Below are positions 26,908-38,784 of a stretch of DNA of 64,000 bases, in pieces. The DNA comes from UBA2988 sp965237965 (lineage in GTDB: Bacteria; Gemmatimonadota; Gemmatimonadetes; Longimicrobiales; Gaopeijiaceae). The DNA lies in assembly GCA_965237965.1 (NCBI GenBank), contig CBDEGT010000003.1:372001-436000 (forward strand). The letters are read 5' to 3'. How positions within the stretch are numbered: the first letter of the stretch is position 1; the number at the start of each line of letters is the position of its first letter. The notes under the pieces are model-generated. The model did no database searches, was not told the origin of the DNA, and was given only the letters and a program-made list of their open reading frames with translations. Position numbers and translations under genes: made by a program.

Positions 26908-27999
26908 TCACGAGCGCGTGGGGGCGTTGCGCTCCGTCGGCGCGCGCGGAAGGGTGCCCGCGGCCCCGGGGTGCTCCAGCTCGACCGCCTCTTCGACTCG
27001 CACCTCGCTCGCGCGCACGTCACCCATCGAGAGGCCGATCCGACCGGCGTAGTACAAGCCGATCACGGTCACCGGAATGAACCCACCGAGGTGGTAGCCG
27101 AAAGCGAACGCCAGTGCTCGCGCATCCGGCACGCCGAACACGGACAGCGCCCAGCCGGCGCCGAAGTGGAAGGTCCCGAAGAAACCCGGAGCGGCGGGAG
27201 TCGCAACGACGAACCCGACGACGGCCTCGGTGAAGTATGCGGCGACTGGACCGGCATGGATGTCGAACGCGAGCATCCCCAGCCAGAACGAGAGGCCGTG
27301 CCAGAGCCAGAAACCCAGGCTCCAGAGCAGCGCCAGCCCCAGCAGGCGCGGGCTCCGCAGCACCGCCAGGCTCCCGAGAAAAGCCTCGAGCGCGTCGACC
27401 ACCGGACGTGCGAAGCCGGTGGGCAGCCGCACCGCGGCCCGCTCGGCCAGTGCCACAGTCGCGCGGGGGAAGGCGATCAGCGCGCCCAGAACCGCGATCA
27501 ACGCGAACACCCCGAGCACGACCGCGTCCAGCGCGGTCGCGAGCGGCCCGTCTCCGAGGCCCGCCGAGTCGGGAAAGGCCGGGCTCGCCATCGCGCCCAG
27601 CAGGATCGCCAGGAGCACCAGCGCGTCCAGCACGCGCTCGACTACGAGCGACCCCAGTGCGGCGCTCATCGGTATCGGCTCGACCCGGGAGAGGGCGTAC
27701 GCGCGCGCAAACTCGCCGATACGTGCCGGCAACAGGTTGTTCGCCATGAACCCGATGTTCACCGCGGCGAAGCGGTTCCTCAACGAGCTCCGCGGGAGGA
27801 CGGGCTCCAGCAACACGCGCCAGCGGAGCGCGCGTATGAGGAAACCGGCCGTGGCAACGGCGATCGAGGCTAGAAGGAGTCCCCAGTGGACGCCGCGCAG
27901 GTTGGCCCAGACATCGACGAAGGGGACATCGCGCAGGATGTACCAGAGCAGGAACGCGGTGACGGCGATCCCGATGATCGCCTTCCCGTCGATCTTCAA
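26908..27999 (-). CDS. Flippase-like integral membrane protein (LPG synthase TM-domain family)
   Basis: A 363-residue polytopic membrane protein with about eight or nine hydrophobic segments from residue 8 to 325 and a charged C-terminal tail. The family signatures are RALRWRVLLEPV, NIGFMANNLLPARIGEFARAYAL and GFFGTFHFGAGWAL, as in the UPF0104 / lysylphosphatidylglycerol-synthetase membrane domain without the synthetase half. Such proteins are linked to lipid or polyprenyl-glycan translocation; the exact substrate is unknown. Overlaps pdxJ by four bases. Confidence 0.8.
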   Translation of the reverse strand: MKIDGKAIIGIAVTAFLLWYILRDVPFVDVWANLRGVHWGLLLASIAVATAGFLIRALRWRVLLEPVLPRSSLRNRFAAVNIGFMANNLLPARIGEFARAYALSRVEPIPMSAALGSLVVERVLDALVLLAILLGAMASPAFPDSAGLGDGPLATALDAVVLGVFALIAVLGALIAFPRATVALAERAAVRLPTGFARPVVDALEAFLGSLAVLRSPRLLGLALLWSLGFWLWHGLSFWLGMLAFDIHAGPVAAYFTEAVVGFVVATPAAPGFFGTFHFGAGWALSVFGVPDARALAFAFGYHLGGFIPVTVIGLYYAGRIGLSMGDVRASEVRVEEAVELEHPGAAGTLPRAPTERNAPTRS

Positions 28000-28736
28000 C
28001 GCCGAGCTCTGCGTATCAGCTCTGCCATGTCGAGCACCGCTCGTTCCAGCCCCACCAACACCGCTCGCGCGATAATCGAGTGCCCGATGTTGAGCTCTTC
28101 GAGATCGACGATCGCGGCCACGGGAGTGACGTTCTCGTAGGTGAGCCCATGACCGGCGTGCACCGCCAGTCCGAGTTCTCGCCCCAGGGCGGACGCCGAC
28201 CGCAGCCGTGCAAGCTGGACCCCACGCCCCTCCGGCCTGGGTTGGGCGTTCGCGAACTCACCGGTGTGCAGCTCCACCGCTTCCGCGCCCAGCTCGGCTG
28301 CGGCGCGCACGCCGACCTCGGTCGGGTCGATGAAGAGCGAGGTACGAATGCTGGCGGCGCGCAGCCGCGCGAGGGCAGCTTCGACCGCCACACGGCCTGC
28401 GGAGGATTCGAGGTCGAGTCCACCCTCGGTGGTGATCTCGGCGCGGTTCTCGGGAACCAGCGTCGCCTGGAAGGGCGCCAGGTCGCACGCGAAGTCGAGC
28501 ACGTCCCCGGCGGCTGCGAGCTCCAGGTTGAGCACCGTCCGAAGCGTGCTCGCGAGCAGCCGAACGTCCCGGTCCTGAATGTGCCTCCGGTCCTCCCGAA
28601 GGTGGACCGTGATGCCGTCGGCCCCGGCGAGCTCGGTCAGCACCGCCGCGCGCACGGGGTCAGGCTCGTCGGTGCGCCGCGCCTGCCGCACCGTGGCGAC
28701 GTGATCGATGTTGACGTAGAGACGCATCGGCCTCAC
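27996..28736 (-). CDS. pdxJ: Pyridoxine 5'-phosphate synthase
   Basis: 246 residues. TIM-barrel enzyme joining 1-deoxyxylulose 5-phosphate and 3-amino-2-oxopropyl phosphate in DXP-dependent vitamin B6 synthesis. Typical start RLYVNIDHVATVRQARR, then GADGITVHLREDRRHIQDRDV, LVPENRAEITTEGGLD and VHAGHGLTYENV, and ELNIGHSIIARAVLVGL at the end. Start and stop overlap neighbours by four bases. Confidence 0.96.
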   Translation of the reverse strand: MRPMRLYVNIDHVATVRQARRTDEPDPVRAAVLTELAGADGITVHLREDRRHIQDRDVRLLASTLRTVLNLELAAAGDVLDFACDLAPFQATLVPENRAEITTEGGLDLESSAGRVAVEAALARLRAASIRTSLFIDPTEVGVRAAAELGAEAVELHTGEFANAQPRPEGRGVQLARLRSASALGRELGLAVHAGHGLTYENVTPVAAIVDLEELNIGHSIIARAVLVGLERAVLDMAELIRRARR

Positions 28737-29614
28737 AGACGGACCTCCGCTTCGGCGTCGAACAGGTCGCGCAGCGTGGACGCGATATCGGCGTCCAGGC
28801 CGCGTGCCTCCGCAAGCTCGACCGCCTCCCTTCCCAGCTCTCGGTAGAGCCGAGCCTCACGTTCCGGGAGGCGCCGGAGGTGCAGCCGGACCGTCTCGAC
28901 GTCTCCGCGCGAGATCGGTCCGGTCAGCGCCGGAGCCAGCCCCATCTCGTCGATATTCTCGACCGTGCCCCTCATCAGCGGGATCAGCGCGGGGACCGCA
29001 TCCTCTTCCCGCACGCCCGCGTGCACGAGGAGACGCGCGGCCAGCGCAAGCAGCACCGGGAGGTAGTTCGAGGCTACCACGGCGGCCGCGTGGTAGAGCG
29101 GACGTCTCGCAACGGGAATCGTCAACGAGGTCCCGTCCAATTCGGCGACCAGACGTCGTGCGACCGCGACCGCCTCGGGCTCGCCGGAGATGGCGAACCA
29201 TGAACCGGGGAGCCGCTCCGCCCCGGTGACTGGATGAGCGAGCGCCTGGAGGGGGTGCAGCGATCCCACGTGATACCCGCTGACGTGCAGGGGAGCGAGC
29301 ACGTCTCCCGGCAATACGCCGGAGCAGTGGAAAGCCACGCAACCCTCGGGCGCCGGACCCTGACCGGCCAGGGCATGGGCCATCTCGGGCAGAACGTCGT
29401 CGGGCACGGTCAGGAAGACGGCCGTGGTGCCGGGTGCGGGGCGTTCGAGCCCGAAGTAGTAGCGCGCCGGCCCCTCCACGAACAGCGGGTGTGCGGGTGG
29501 GCCAGGGCGGCGTCCGCAGTAGGTGAGCCCCTCCAGCGCGTTCGCCTGCCAAAGTGCATAGCCGAGCGCGAGCCCCGCCCGCCCCGGACCCACGAACAGC
29601 ACGCGATCGGCCAT
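28733..29614 (-). CDS. Rossmann-fold DUF2520 protein
   Basis: 293 residues with an NAD(P)-binding start (VLFVGPGRAGLALGYALW), a ProC-like middle (FLTVPDDVLPEMA, AFHCSGVLPGDVL, YHVGSLHPLQAL) and a C-terminal helical DUF2520 domain (YHAAAVVASNYLPVLLALAARLL). Related to ketopantoate/pyrroline-carboxylate reductases; substrate unknown. ATG at 29614 sets the Rossmann glycines at the N-terminus; the longer frame upstream is a shadow of hflX. Stop overlaps the pdxJ start. Confidence 0.88.
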   Translation of the reverse strand: MADRVLFVGPGRAGLALGYALWQANALEGLTYCGRRPGPPAHPLFVEGPARYYFGLERPAPGTTAVFLTVPDDVLPEMAHALAGQGPAPEGCVAFHCSGVLPGDVLAPLHVSGYHVGSLHPLQALAHPVTGAERLPGSWFAISGEPEAVAVARRLVAELDGTSLTIPVARRPLYHAAAVVASNYLPVLLALAARLLVHAGVREEDAVPALIPLMRGTVENIDEMGLAPALTGPISRGDVETVRLHLRRLPEREARLYRELGREAVELAEARGLDADIASTLRDLFDAEAEVRL

Positions 29615-29681
29615 CAGCGGTCGACCATAACAGCCCCGCGGTGGGCCGGGACTCGGCTCGCCGCAAACGCTCCACCCGAGC

Positions 29682-31004
29682 TCACGCGACCTCCAGGATC
29701 CGGATCCCCGCACGCTGGCGGAGCTGGTCGAGCATCCGGTCCGGAATGCGCGCAGTGACGTTGATGCATTGCCCGATGTCCAGGCGCTCGAGCACTTCAC
29801 CCTCACGGTAGAGCATCGCGAGGAGCTCGCCGTCGACCGCGGAGATCTGAAGATGCACGCGGGGAAGTCGCTGCCGCATGCGTGCCTTGAGCGTCTCACA
29901 CAGGGCCGCGAGAGACTCCGCGTGCAGCGCTGACACGAACACCGCAGGGCGATCCTCGAACGCCCGCACGCGGTCGCGGAGCACCGCCTCCTCTCGGTGG
30001 GTGAGACGATCCACCTTGTTGAAGACCAGGATCTGGGGACGCTGGTCCAGCTTGAGATCCTCCAGAACCTGCTCGACCACCTCGAATTGCTCTGGCCAGT
30101 CCGCATGTGAGGCGTCAACCACGTGCAGCAGCAAGTCCGCCTCGCGCGCTTCCTCGAGAGTAGAACGGAAGGACGCCACCAGGTGATGGGGAAGCTTGCG
30201 GATGAATCCCACGGTGTCCGTCACCAGGGCGGCGTACCCATCGCCCAGATCCACGCTGCGGGTCGCCGAGTCCAGGGTCGCGAACAGCCGATCCTCGACG
30301 AACAGCTCGCGGTCACCGGAGAGAGAGCGCAGCAGTGAGGACTTGCCTGCGTTCGTGTACCCGACCAGCGCGGCGCGGAATTGTCCGGCGCGCGCGCTCC
30401 GCTGCACGGCTCGCGCACGCGCCACGTCCCGAAGCTTCCGCTTGAGATCGCCGATGCGCTCCCCGATCATGCGGCGATCCGTTTCGAGCTGGGTCTCGCC
30501 CGGTCCGCGGAGGCCGATGCCGCCGCGGATGCGTGAGAGGTGGATCCACATTCGCCGTAGCCGGGGCAGCAGGTACTCGAGCTGCGCGAGCTCCACCTGC
30601 ATGCGCGCCTCCCGCGACCGCGCACGCGTGGCGAAGATGTCGAGGATCAACTCGGAGCGGTCCAACACGCGGACACCGACCAGATCCTCCAGGTTCTTGC
30701 CCTGAGCCGGCGACAGGTCCTCGTCGAAGATCACCAGGTCCGCTTCGGCGCGAGCAGCCGCGTCCCGCAGCTCCGCCGCCTTCCCCTCACCCAGATAGAA
30801 GCGCGGATAAGGTGCATCGAGCCGCTGGCGCAGCACCCCCACGACCTGCCCGCCTGCCGTGTCGGTGAGGCGTCCGAGCTCGTTCAAGTGCTCATCGGCG
30901 AGCGCGGACGGAACGTCCTTGGTGGGGGCAGCCACCAGCAGCGCGCGGTCGACCGGCCTGCGCGTGTCGATCAGCTGGGTCGGAATCGGGTCCTCACGCT
31001 GCAT
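29682..31004 (-). CDS. hflX: Ribosome-associated GTPase HflX
   Basis: 440 residues. N-terminal HflX domain (DLVIFDEDLSPAQGKNLED, RSELILDIFATRARSREAR), then a glycine-rich linker (RGPGETQLETDRR) and the G domain: G1 GYTNAGKSSL (about 215-224), G3 DTVGFI, G4 NKVD, G5 SAL. HflX splits or rescues stalled ribosomes under stress. ATG at 31004 chosen because upstream frame (to 31391) lies over rarA and lacks family similarity. A normal-length family member. Confidence 0.95.
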   Translation of the reverse strand: MQREDPIPTQLIDTRRPVDRALLVAAPTKDVPSALADEHLNELGRLTDTAGGQVVGVLRQRLDAPYPRFYLGEGKAAELRDAAARAEADLVIFDEDLSPAQGKNLEDLVGVRVLDRSELILDIFATRARSREARMQVELAQLEYLLPRLRRMWIHLSRIRGGIGLRGPGETQLETDRRMIGERIGDLKRKLRDVARARAVQRSARAGQFRAALVGYTNAGKSSLLRSLSGDRELFVEDRLFATLDSATRSVDLGDGYAALVTDTVGFIRKLPHHLVASFRSTLEEAREADLLLHVVDASHADWPEQFEVVEQVLEDLKLDQRPQILVFNKVDRLTHREEAVLRDRVRAFEDRPAVFVSALHAESLAALCETLKARMRQRLPRVHLQISAVDGELLAMLYREGEVLERLDIGQCINVTARIPDRMLDQLRQRAGIRILEVA

Positions 31005-31060
31005 TCGAGATCGAAGGGGAGTCGAGCCGGTGTCCGGCCGACGCTCTACCCCTCGGGTGG

Positions 31061-32491
31061 CTAGCTGCTCCTCGGCTCCCCCCCGTCCTCTCCACCGCCC
31101 GACCCATCGGCGACCGCACCGATCCGCGCTGAGCGACGCTTCTCGGCCCACCATTCGAGGCGCTCCCTGATGCCCGGCTCTTCCCCGTATGGCCCCGGCT
31201 CGTAGAAGCGCTCCCCGGCCAACCGGTCGGGCAGATAGCTCTGGTCGGCGACACCGTGCTCCTGATCCGGATCGTAGCGGTAGTCCCGTCCGTAGCCGAG
31301 TTCCTTCATCAATTGCGTGGGAGCGTTCCGGATGTGCAGCGGCACCGGCTCGCCGGTCGTCTCCCGCGCCCGGCGGGACGCCGCCTGCCACGCCAGGTAC
31401 AACCGGTTGGACTTGGGGGCGGTTGCCAGGTAGACGGCCGCCTCCGCCAGGGCCAACTCGCCTTCGGGCGCGCCGAGAAAATGGAACGCGTCGCGCGCCG
31501 CCAGCGTGACGCGGAGGGCGGCCGGATCCGCCAACCCGACGTCCTCGGTCGCCATACGCACCAGTCGACGCGCGATGTAGAGAGGGTCCTCACCGCCGCC
31601 GATCATCCGCGCCATCCAGTACAGCGCCCCGTCGGGATCGCTTCCACGCACCGCCTTGTGGAGCGCAGAGATCAGGTTGTAGTGCTCCTCGCCACCCTTG
31701 TCGTAGACTGCGAATCGATGCTGGAGACCCGCACGCGCGGCGCCAGTGTCGATGTGGCCACCCCGCTCCACCAGGGCGGCTGCAGCCTCGAGCGCGCCGA
31801 GCGCCCGCCGCGCGTCACCGTCCGAGGCCTCGGCCAGAAGCTCGAGCGCGTCGACGTCCCATGACATACGCCGATCGCCCAGCCCGCGAGCCGAATCACT
31901 CAGCGCCGTCTCCAAGATCGAGCGCAGGTCCGCCGACGTGAGCGGCTCGAGCACGCGCACGGGGGCGCGTGACAACAAGGGTCGTACGATCTCGAAGCTC
32001 GGGTTCTCGGTGGTAGCTCCGATCAGGACGACCGTCCCCTCCTCGACGTGCGGGAGGAACGCGTCCTGCTGAGCTTTGTTGAAGCGGTGGATCTCGTCGC
32101 AGAATAGGATCGTCCGGCGGCCGGTGGTCTCCAGTCGCAGTCGGGCCTCGGCGACGACCTCGCGCACCCGTGCGATCCCCTCCGTGACGGCGCTGAATGC
32201 GACGAAGGAAGAGCCCGAGGCTTCCGCGATCGGCCGCGCAAGAGTGGTCTTCCCGCTCCCTGGCGGACCCCAGAGGATCATGCTGGCGGGCACGCCCGCC
32301 TCGACCATCACGCGCAGCGGACACCCGGGCCCGAGCTGCTGCAGCTGCCCACGGAACTCCACCAGCGTGCGCGGCCGCATGCGCGCCGCCAGCGGGGCCC
32401 CGCGGTCTACACGCCTCGACGGTGTCCCGCCCCCGCTCGGACCCGTGCGGCTTGGCGCAGCGGAGTCGAAGAGCTCGAGCTCATCGCTCAC
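31061..32491 (-). CDS. rarA: Replication-associated recombination ATPase RarA/MgsA
   Basis: 476 residues. Clamp-loader-like AAA+ ATPase acting at blocked replication forks. Start with PLAARMRPRTLVEF, Walker A GPPGSGKT (about 75-82), Walker B ILFCDEIHRFNKAQQDAFLPHVE, sensor IGATTENPSFE, then the RarA tetramerisation part (LISALHKAVRGSDPDGALYWMARMI, EDVGLADP). The start overlaps the upstream nucleotidyltransferase stop. Confidence 0.95.
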   Translation of the reverse strand: MSDELELFDSAAPSRTGPSGGGTPSRRVDRGAPLAARMRPRTLVEFRGQLQQLGPGCPLRVMVEAGVPASMILWGPPGSGKTTLARPIAEASGSSFVAFSAVTEGIARVREVVAEARLRLETTGRRTILFCDEIHRFNKAQQDAFLPHVEEGTVVLIGATTENPSFEIVRPLLSRAPVRVLEPLTSADLRSILETALSDSARGLGDRRMSWDVDALELLAEASDGDARRALGALEAAAALVERGGHIDTGAARAGLQHRFAVYDKGGEEHYNLISALHKAVRGSDPDGALYWMARMIGGGEDPLYIARRLVRMATEDVGLADPAALRVTLAARDAFHFLGAPEGELALAEAAVYLATAPKSNRLYLAWQAASRRARETTGEPVPLHIRNAPTQLMKELGYGRDYRYDPDQEHGVADQSYLPDRLAGERFYEPGPYGEEPGIRERLEWWAEKRRSARIGAVADGSGGGEDGGEPRSS

Positions 32492-33843
32492 GACACCCCC
32501 CCCGCTCCCCCCCGTGCATGGTCCACGGCCGCCGCGAGCTCTGCCGCAAGTTCAACGAGGGTCCCCCGTCGGTTGAGCGCGGGGTCCTCGAGCACACGCT
32601 CGAGCAGACCATCAAGGATCCGTCCGAAGCGGGGTCCGGGCTTCATGCCGGCCCGGATCAGATCGTTCCCGTCGACGGCCAGGTCGCGTAACCCCAACGG
32701 CGGCCGACGTGCAAGCTCGCGCCGGAGGGCCCACCAGCTGGCAGCCGCGTCGACCTGTCGCTGGCCGCCGAGGGCGCGCTCGACCCGCTCCTGGGCACAC
32801 CAGATGCGGGCCACGTCCGGCAAGCGCACCCGACCCACCCGCGCGAGCCAGCGCCTCAGGTCCGCCGGGGGCGCATCGGCGGGCGGCGGACCGGTGCCGG
32901 CGTCGACCAGAGCGGCGATCGCATCCGCCCGGGCGTTCGAGAAGCGGAGCCGCACGAGTAGCTGGGCGGCCGGGCGGGGTCCCACGCCCTGCAGGAGAGC
33001 GGCCAGACGCAGGAACGGTCGGCGCGCTGTCAGCGCGTCGGCGACCAGGAGGGCGTAGCTCCAGTCGTCCACCGGCTGGCACCGGGTCTCAGCCCCGATC
33101 AGCCCCTCCAGCTCGGGCGTGAGAGCAGCGAGGACGCCCGATGCCGCGTACAACGACAGCGCACGCGAGGGTCGGGGGTCGAGTCCGAGCACTTTCAGCA
33201 ACTCCTCCCGGACCCGTTCAGGAGAGAGGATCTGAAGCCGGCCGGTGGCAGCGCACAGCGCCGACCACGTGGGCGGGTCGATCGTGAGCTCGAAGCGCCC
33301 AGCGAAGCGGAGCGCCCGCAGCACGCGCAGGTAGTCCTCCGCAAAGCGGTCGGCAGGCCGACCCACCGTGCGCAGCAGCCCCCGCTCGAGGTCGTCCACA
33401 CCCCCGAACGGGTCGTGCAGCTCGTCCCGGAGCGGATGCCACGCAACTGCGTTGATCGTGAAGTCCCGGCGCCCGAGGTCCTCGTCCAGCTGGTCCGCGA
33501 ACTCGACGTTCGCGTGTCGGCCGTGCGTCTCGACATCGCGGCGGAAGGTGGTCACTTCGTACATGGTTCCGTCTCGCGCGAGCACGCCGACTGTACCATG
33601 CTCGATTCCGATCGGAACCGTTCGCCTGAAAGCGCGGCGCACTTGATCGGGGCGGGCTCGCGTGGCGAGGTCCCAGTCGACGGATCGGACGCCCAGAAGG
33701 ACGTCGCGCACCGCGCCGCCCACGGCCCAGGTCTCGTAGCCCCCGGCCTCGAGGGTGCGCACGATCCAAGCAACCCCGTCGGGCGCGCTCGGATGCCTCC
33801 GGATCAGCCGGCGGGAGCCGGCGCTGGTCACGCCGACATCCAC
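32488..33843 (-). CDS. CCA-adding/poly(A) polymerase-type tRNA nucleotidyltransferase
   Basis: 451 residues, class II nucleotidyltransferase. Catalytic head AVGGAVRDVLLGVRSVDWDLAT, then RRDFTINAVAWHP and DPFGGVDDLERGLLRTVGRP, and RCR-like EDYLRVLRALRFAGRF. The downstream part has the position of an HD phosphohydrolase (FLRLAALL) but reads QGVG instead of HDVG, so HD catalysis is lost. Matures tRNA 3' ends; the tRNA-Gln in this window lacks an encoded CCA, so such an enzyme is needed. Confidence 0.9.
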   Translation of the reverse strand: MDVGVTSAGSRRLIRRHPSAPDGVAWIVRTLEAGGYETWAVGGAVRDVLLGVRSVDWDLATRARPDQVRRAFRRTVPIGIEHGTVGVLARDGTMYEVTTFRRDVETHGRHANVEFADQLDEDLGRRDFTINAVAWHPLRDELHDPFGGVDDLERGLLRTVGRPADRFAEDYLRVLRALRFAGRFELTIDPPTWSALCAATGRLQILSPERVREELLKVLGLDPRPSRALSLYAASGVLAALTPELEGLIGAETRCQPVDDWSYALLVADALTARRPFLRLAALLQGVGPRPAAQLLVRLRFSNARADAIAALVDAGTGPPPADAPPADLRRWLARVGRVRLPDVARIWCAQERVERALGGQRQVDAAASWWALRRELARRPPLGLRDLAVDGNDLIRAGMKPGPRFGRILDGLLERVLEDPALNRRGTLVELAAELAAAVDHARGGAGGVS

Positions 33844-34253
33844 TTTCCGCGCAGCTCGCTCTCGTGGTGGATCTCGGCCTCGAGTATCTCGGCCAGCACG
33901 GCGTGGGTGGCGGGATCGAGGGCCAACTTGGTGGCGCTCTCATACCATCCCACCTCGTCAGCCTCGCGCGTTCGCGCGCCCACCTCCCAGCCCGCCAGTT
34001 CACCTCGCGGGGCCGACACCGCCGACAGGTCACGCGGAGCATGACCGAGCTCCAGGAGCCGCGCGGTGAGCCGGGACAGGTGGTGCTGCTCGTCCGCATG
34101 GAGATCATTGAGCCGCTCCGAGGCAGCCTCGTCCCCCGATGTCCAGGCCTGCGCGGCTAACGCCCGGTAGAAGAGCGTCTGCGCTTTTTCTCGTAAACGG
34201 CTCGCCTCGAGCAACTCCACCGTGCCACGGGGGAGTTGCGCCTGAACGCTCAC
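33828..34253 (-). CDS. Ferritin-like/rubrerythrin-type diiron protein
   Basis: 141 residues forming a predicted four-helix bundle. Putative iron ligands: Glu in LLEASRLREKAQTLFYRA, Glu/His in LHADEQHHLSRL, and Glu/His in EILEAEIHHESEL. Members hold a diiron site and act in iron or peroxide handling. It overlaps the next nucleotidyltransferase gene by 16 bases and the upstream gmhA by four. Confidence 0.72.
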   Translation of the reverse strand: MSVQAQLPRGTVELLEASRLREKAQTLFYRALAAQAWTSGDEAASERLNDLHADEQHHLSRLTARLLELGHAPRDLSAVSAPRGELAGWEVGARTREADEVGWYESATKLALDPATHAVLAEILEAEIHHESELRGKWMSA

Positions 34254-34849
34254 GCGCTCGTGCCTCCCAGCGCGCGGTCCACCAGCTCACAGACGACGTG
34301 GCCCATCGCGAGCTGTAGCTCCTGCGCTCGGGCGGTCGCGGCGGTCGGTACGATCAGCGCATGATCCACGCTGTGCCTCAGGCGCCCGCCCCCACGGGCA
34401 AGCAGGGCCACCGTCGTGAGCCCACGGGCACGCGCCGCATCGGCGGCCCGAAGGAGATTCTCGGACTCGCCGCTGGTCGAGTGGAGGAAGAGGACGTCAC
34501 CTGGTCGACCGAGAGCTTCTACTTGACGGGCGAAGACGTGCTCGAAGCCCAGGTCGTTGCCCCCAGCGGTCAGCACCGAGCCGTCGGTAGTCAGCGCGAT
34601 CGCGGCGAGGGGTCCGCGGTCCCGGCTGAATCGCACGACGTATTCGGCCGCCAGATGCTGGGCATCGGCCGCGGAGCCGCCGTTTCCGCAGAAGAAGAGA
34701 CAGCGCCCGGCGCGAAACGCGCCCACCACGAGATCGGCAACGGCCTCGAGCTCAGCTGCGACAGGAGAGTCTGCCACGGCAGCGGCCAACTCGGCGAGCT
34801 CGCGCAGCTGCGCATCGGCTCGGGCTCCGTTCGACCGGTCCAGGGGCAT
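34250..34849 (-). CDS. gmhA: Phosphoheptose isomerase (SIS domain)
   Basis: 199 residues. Single SIS domain with the GmhA signature CGNGGSAADAQHLAAEYVVRF, then TTDGSVLTAGGNDLGFEHVF, LHSTSGESENLLRAA and the C-terminal QLAMGHVVCELVD. Converts sedoheptulose 7-phosphate to heptose 7-phosphate for LPS-type inner core. Next to the CpsB-like phosphatase, consistent with cell-surface sugar work. Confidence 0.9.
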   Translation of the reverse strand: MPLDRSNGARADAQLRELAELAAAVADSPVAAELEAVADLVVGAFRAGRCLFFCGNGGSAADAQHLAAEYVVRFSRDRGPLAAIALTTDGSVLTAGGNDLGFEHVFARQVEALGRPGDVLFLHSTSGESENLLRAADAARARGLTTVALLARGGGRLRHSVDHALIVPTAATARAQELQLAMGHVVCELVDRALGGTSA

Positions 34850-34852
34850 ACG

Positions 34853-35680
34853 TCAGCTCGGCTCGAGACTGAGAAGGTCGCGCAATCGCGTCCACACCGT
34901 TCTCGGAACCACCAGGGGCGGCACCGGGATGGGATCCTCGTCCCGGAACAGCCGCTGCGGGTTGGTTACGCAGAGCATCGAGATCTGCTCCTCGGCCCCC
35001 AGCTCCTCGAGCTTCTCGACCGCTTCCCGACGGTAGAGCTTGAGGTGGGCCCTGCCGTGGAAGTCGGTCGAGAAGTAGTCGACCCATCCACGCCGCAGCA
35101 GCCGGAACGCGATGGAACGCGCGGCCGGACCGTAGCGGCCGACCAGAGAGCCATAGTTCACCTGGAGGTAGGCCCCTGCGCCGCGCCACTCGCCCACAAG
35201 GTCGAGCTCGCGATCGAAGCCCACGTAACGCTCGGGGTGTGCGATGATCGGCCGGACCCCGGCCGCTCGCAGACGTCCCAGCACCTCTACCGTCCCGGGT
35301 GGAAGCTGCAGCCGGGGCCACTCAAGCAACACGAACGTCGTGCCGCCCAGAGTGACTCGACGGTCATCGAGCACCGGGTCCGCAATATCCAGCAGAAGCT
35401 CATGCCCGCGCCGGAAATCGACCTCCGGGAAGCGCTCCGCGACCGCATCCCGGGCGAGCGACCACGCCCGGTCCACCTCGTCCATTCGCGCGGCGAAGGA
35501 GGCTGGATCGCGGGTGAGGCTGGCGTCCAGATGGGGGGTCGTAATGATCTTGCGGATCCCCGCCTGGACCATCCGCTCGATCCCCCCCACAACGTCTTCC
35601 AGCGAGCGCGCGCCGTCGTCGACGCCCGGCACCAGGTGGGAGTGGAGGTCTCCAACCGCCCGCGGATCATCCGGCCTCAT
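34853..35680 (-). CDS. CpsB/YwqE-type PHP tyrosine phosphatase
   Basis: 275 residues. PHP metal-binding motifs DLHSHLVPGVDDGARS, TTPHLD, RRGHELLLD, IAHPERY and DYFSTDFHG. CpsB-type enzymes dephosphorylate tyrosine kinases that control capsule and exopolysaccharide export. The ATG at 35680 overlaps the stop of the small gene upstream (ATGA). No cognate kinase is in the window. Confidence 0.88.
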   Translation of the reverse strand: MRPDDPRAVGDLHSHLVPGVDDGARSLEDVVGGIERMVQAGIRKIITTPHLDASLTRDPASFAARMDEVDRAWSLARDAVAERFPEVDFRRGHELLLDIADPVLDDRRVTLGGTTFVLLEWPRLQLPPGTVEVLGRLRAAGVRPIIAHPERYVGFDRELDLVGEWRGAGAYLQVNYGSLVGRYGPAARSIAFRLLRRGWVDYFSTDFHGRAHLKLYRREAVEKLEELGAEEQISMLCVTNPQRLFRDEDPIPVPPLVVPRTVWTRLRDLLSLEPS

Positions 35681-35957
35681 CCGCTCCGCCGCGCCAGGCG
35701 CTCCACGATGCTCAGCAGCTCGGCCTGCGGATCGTCCTCGGCGGAAGCGCTCTCGCACGCATACGTGACGAGCGCGTCCGCCGCGAGCAGCTCGAACGCC
35801 CCGCGCCGTTCACTCCGTCCGGCGAGTGCGCGCTCGAGCGCGTCCACGCCAGCTTCCACCAAGCGTGCCGTTCGGCCACCCGAGCCCTCCGGTATCGGCA
35901 GGAGCAGCGCCTCCGGCGGCCGAGGCTCACGGCCTGCGAGCCAGGCGCGCAGATCGT

Positions 35958-35961
<4 letters not shown>
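35677..35961 (-). CDS. Small conserved-looking protein of unknown function
   Basis: 94 residues between alaS and the CpsB-like gene, overlapping both by four bases. That placement, plus normal codon-position bias, supports a real gene. Sequence is acidic-helical (VEAGVDALERALAGRSERRG, AEDDPQAELLSIVERLARR). No family recognised; its place directly after alaS recalls small RecX-like or regulatory genes, but no motif supports that. Confidence 0.65.
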
Positions 35962-38612
<2,651 letters not shown>

Positions 38613-38723
38613 ACCGCCGAGCTCGGACAAAGCGAGGACATGGTCAGCACCTCAACCTAACAGGCCGCCCCACCTCCCCATAACCGGCCGCGCCCCGCTG
38701 GGCGGGGCACGACGACACGCTCG

Positions 38724-38767
38724 ACGCCCGCGGGGGGCCGACCCGCGGGCCGGCCCCCCGCGGGCGT
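38724..38767 (-). terminator. Strong GC hairpin downstream of recA
   Basis: Perfect 17-bp stem (38724-38740 with 38751-38767) and a 10-base loop, 18 bases after the recA stop and before alaS. Probably ends the recA transcript; a T-run is lacking. Confidence 0.7.
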
Positions 38768-38784
38768 TCGGTCTGCTCCTGGCT

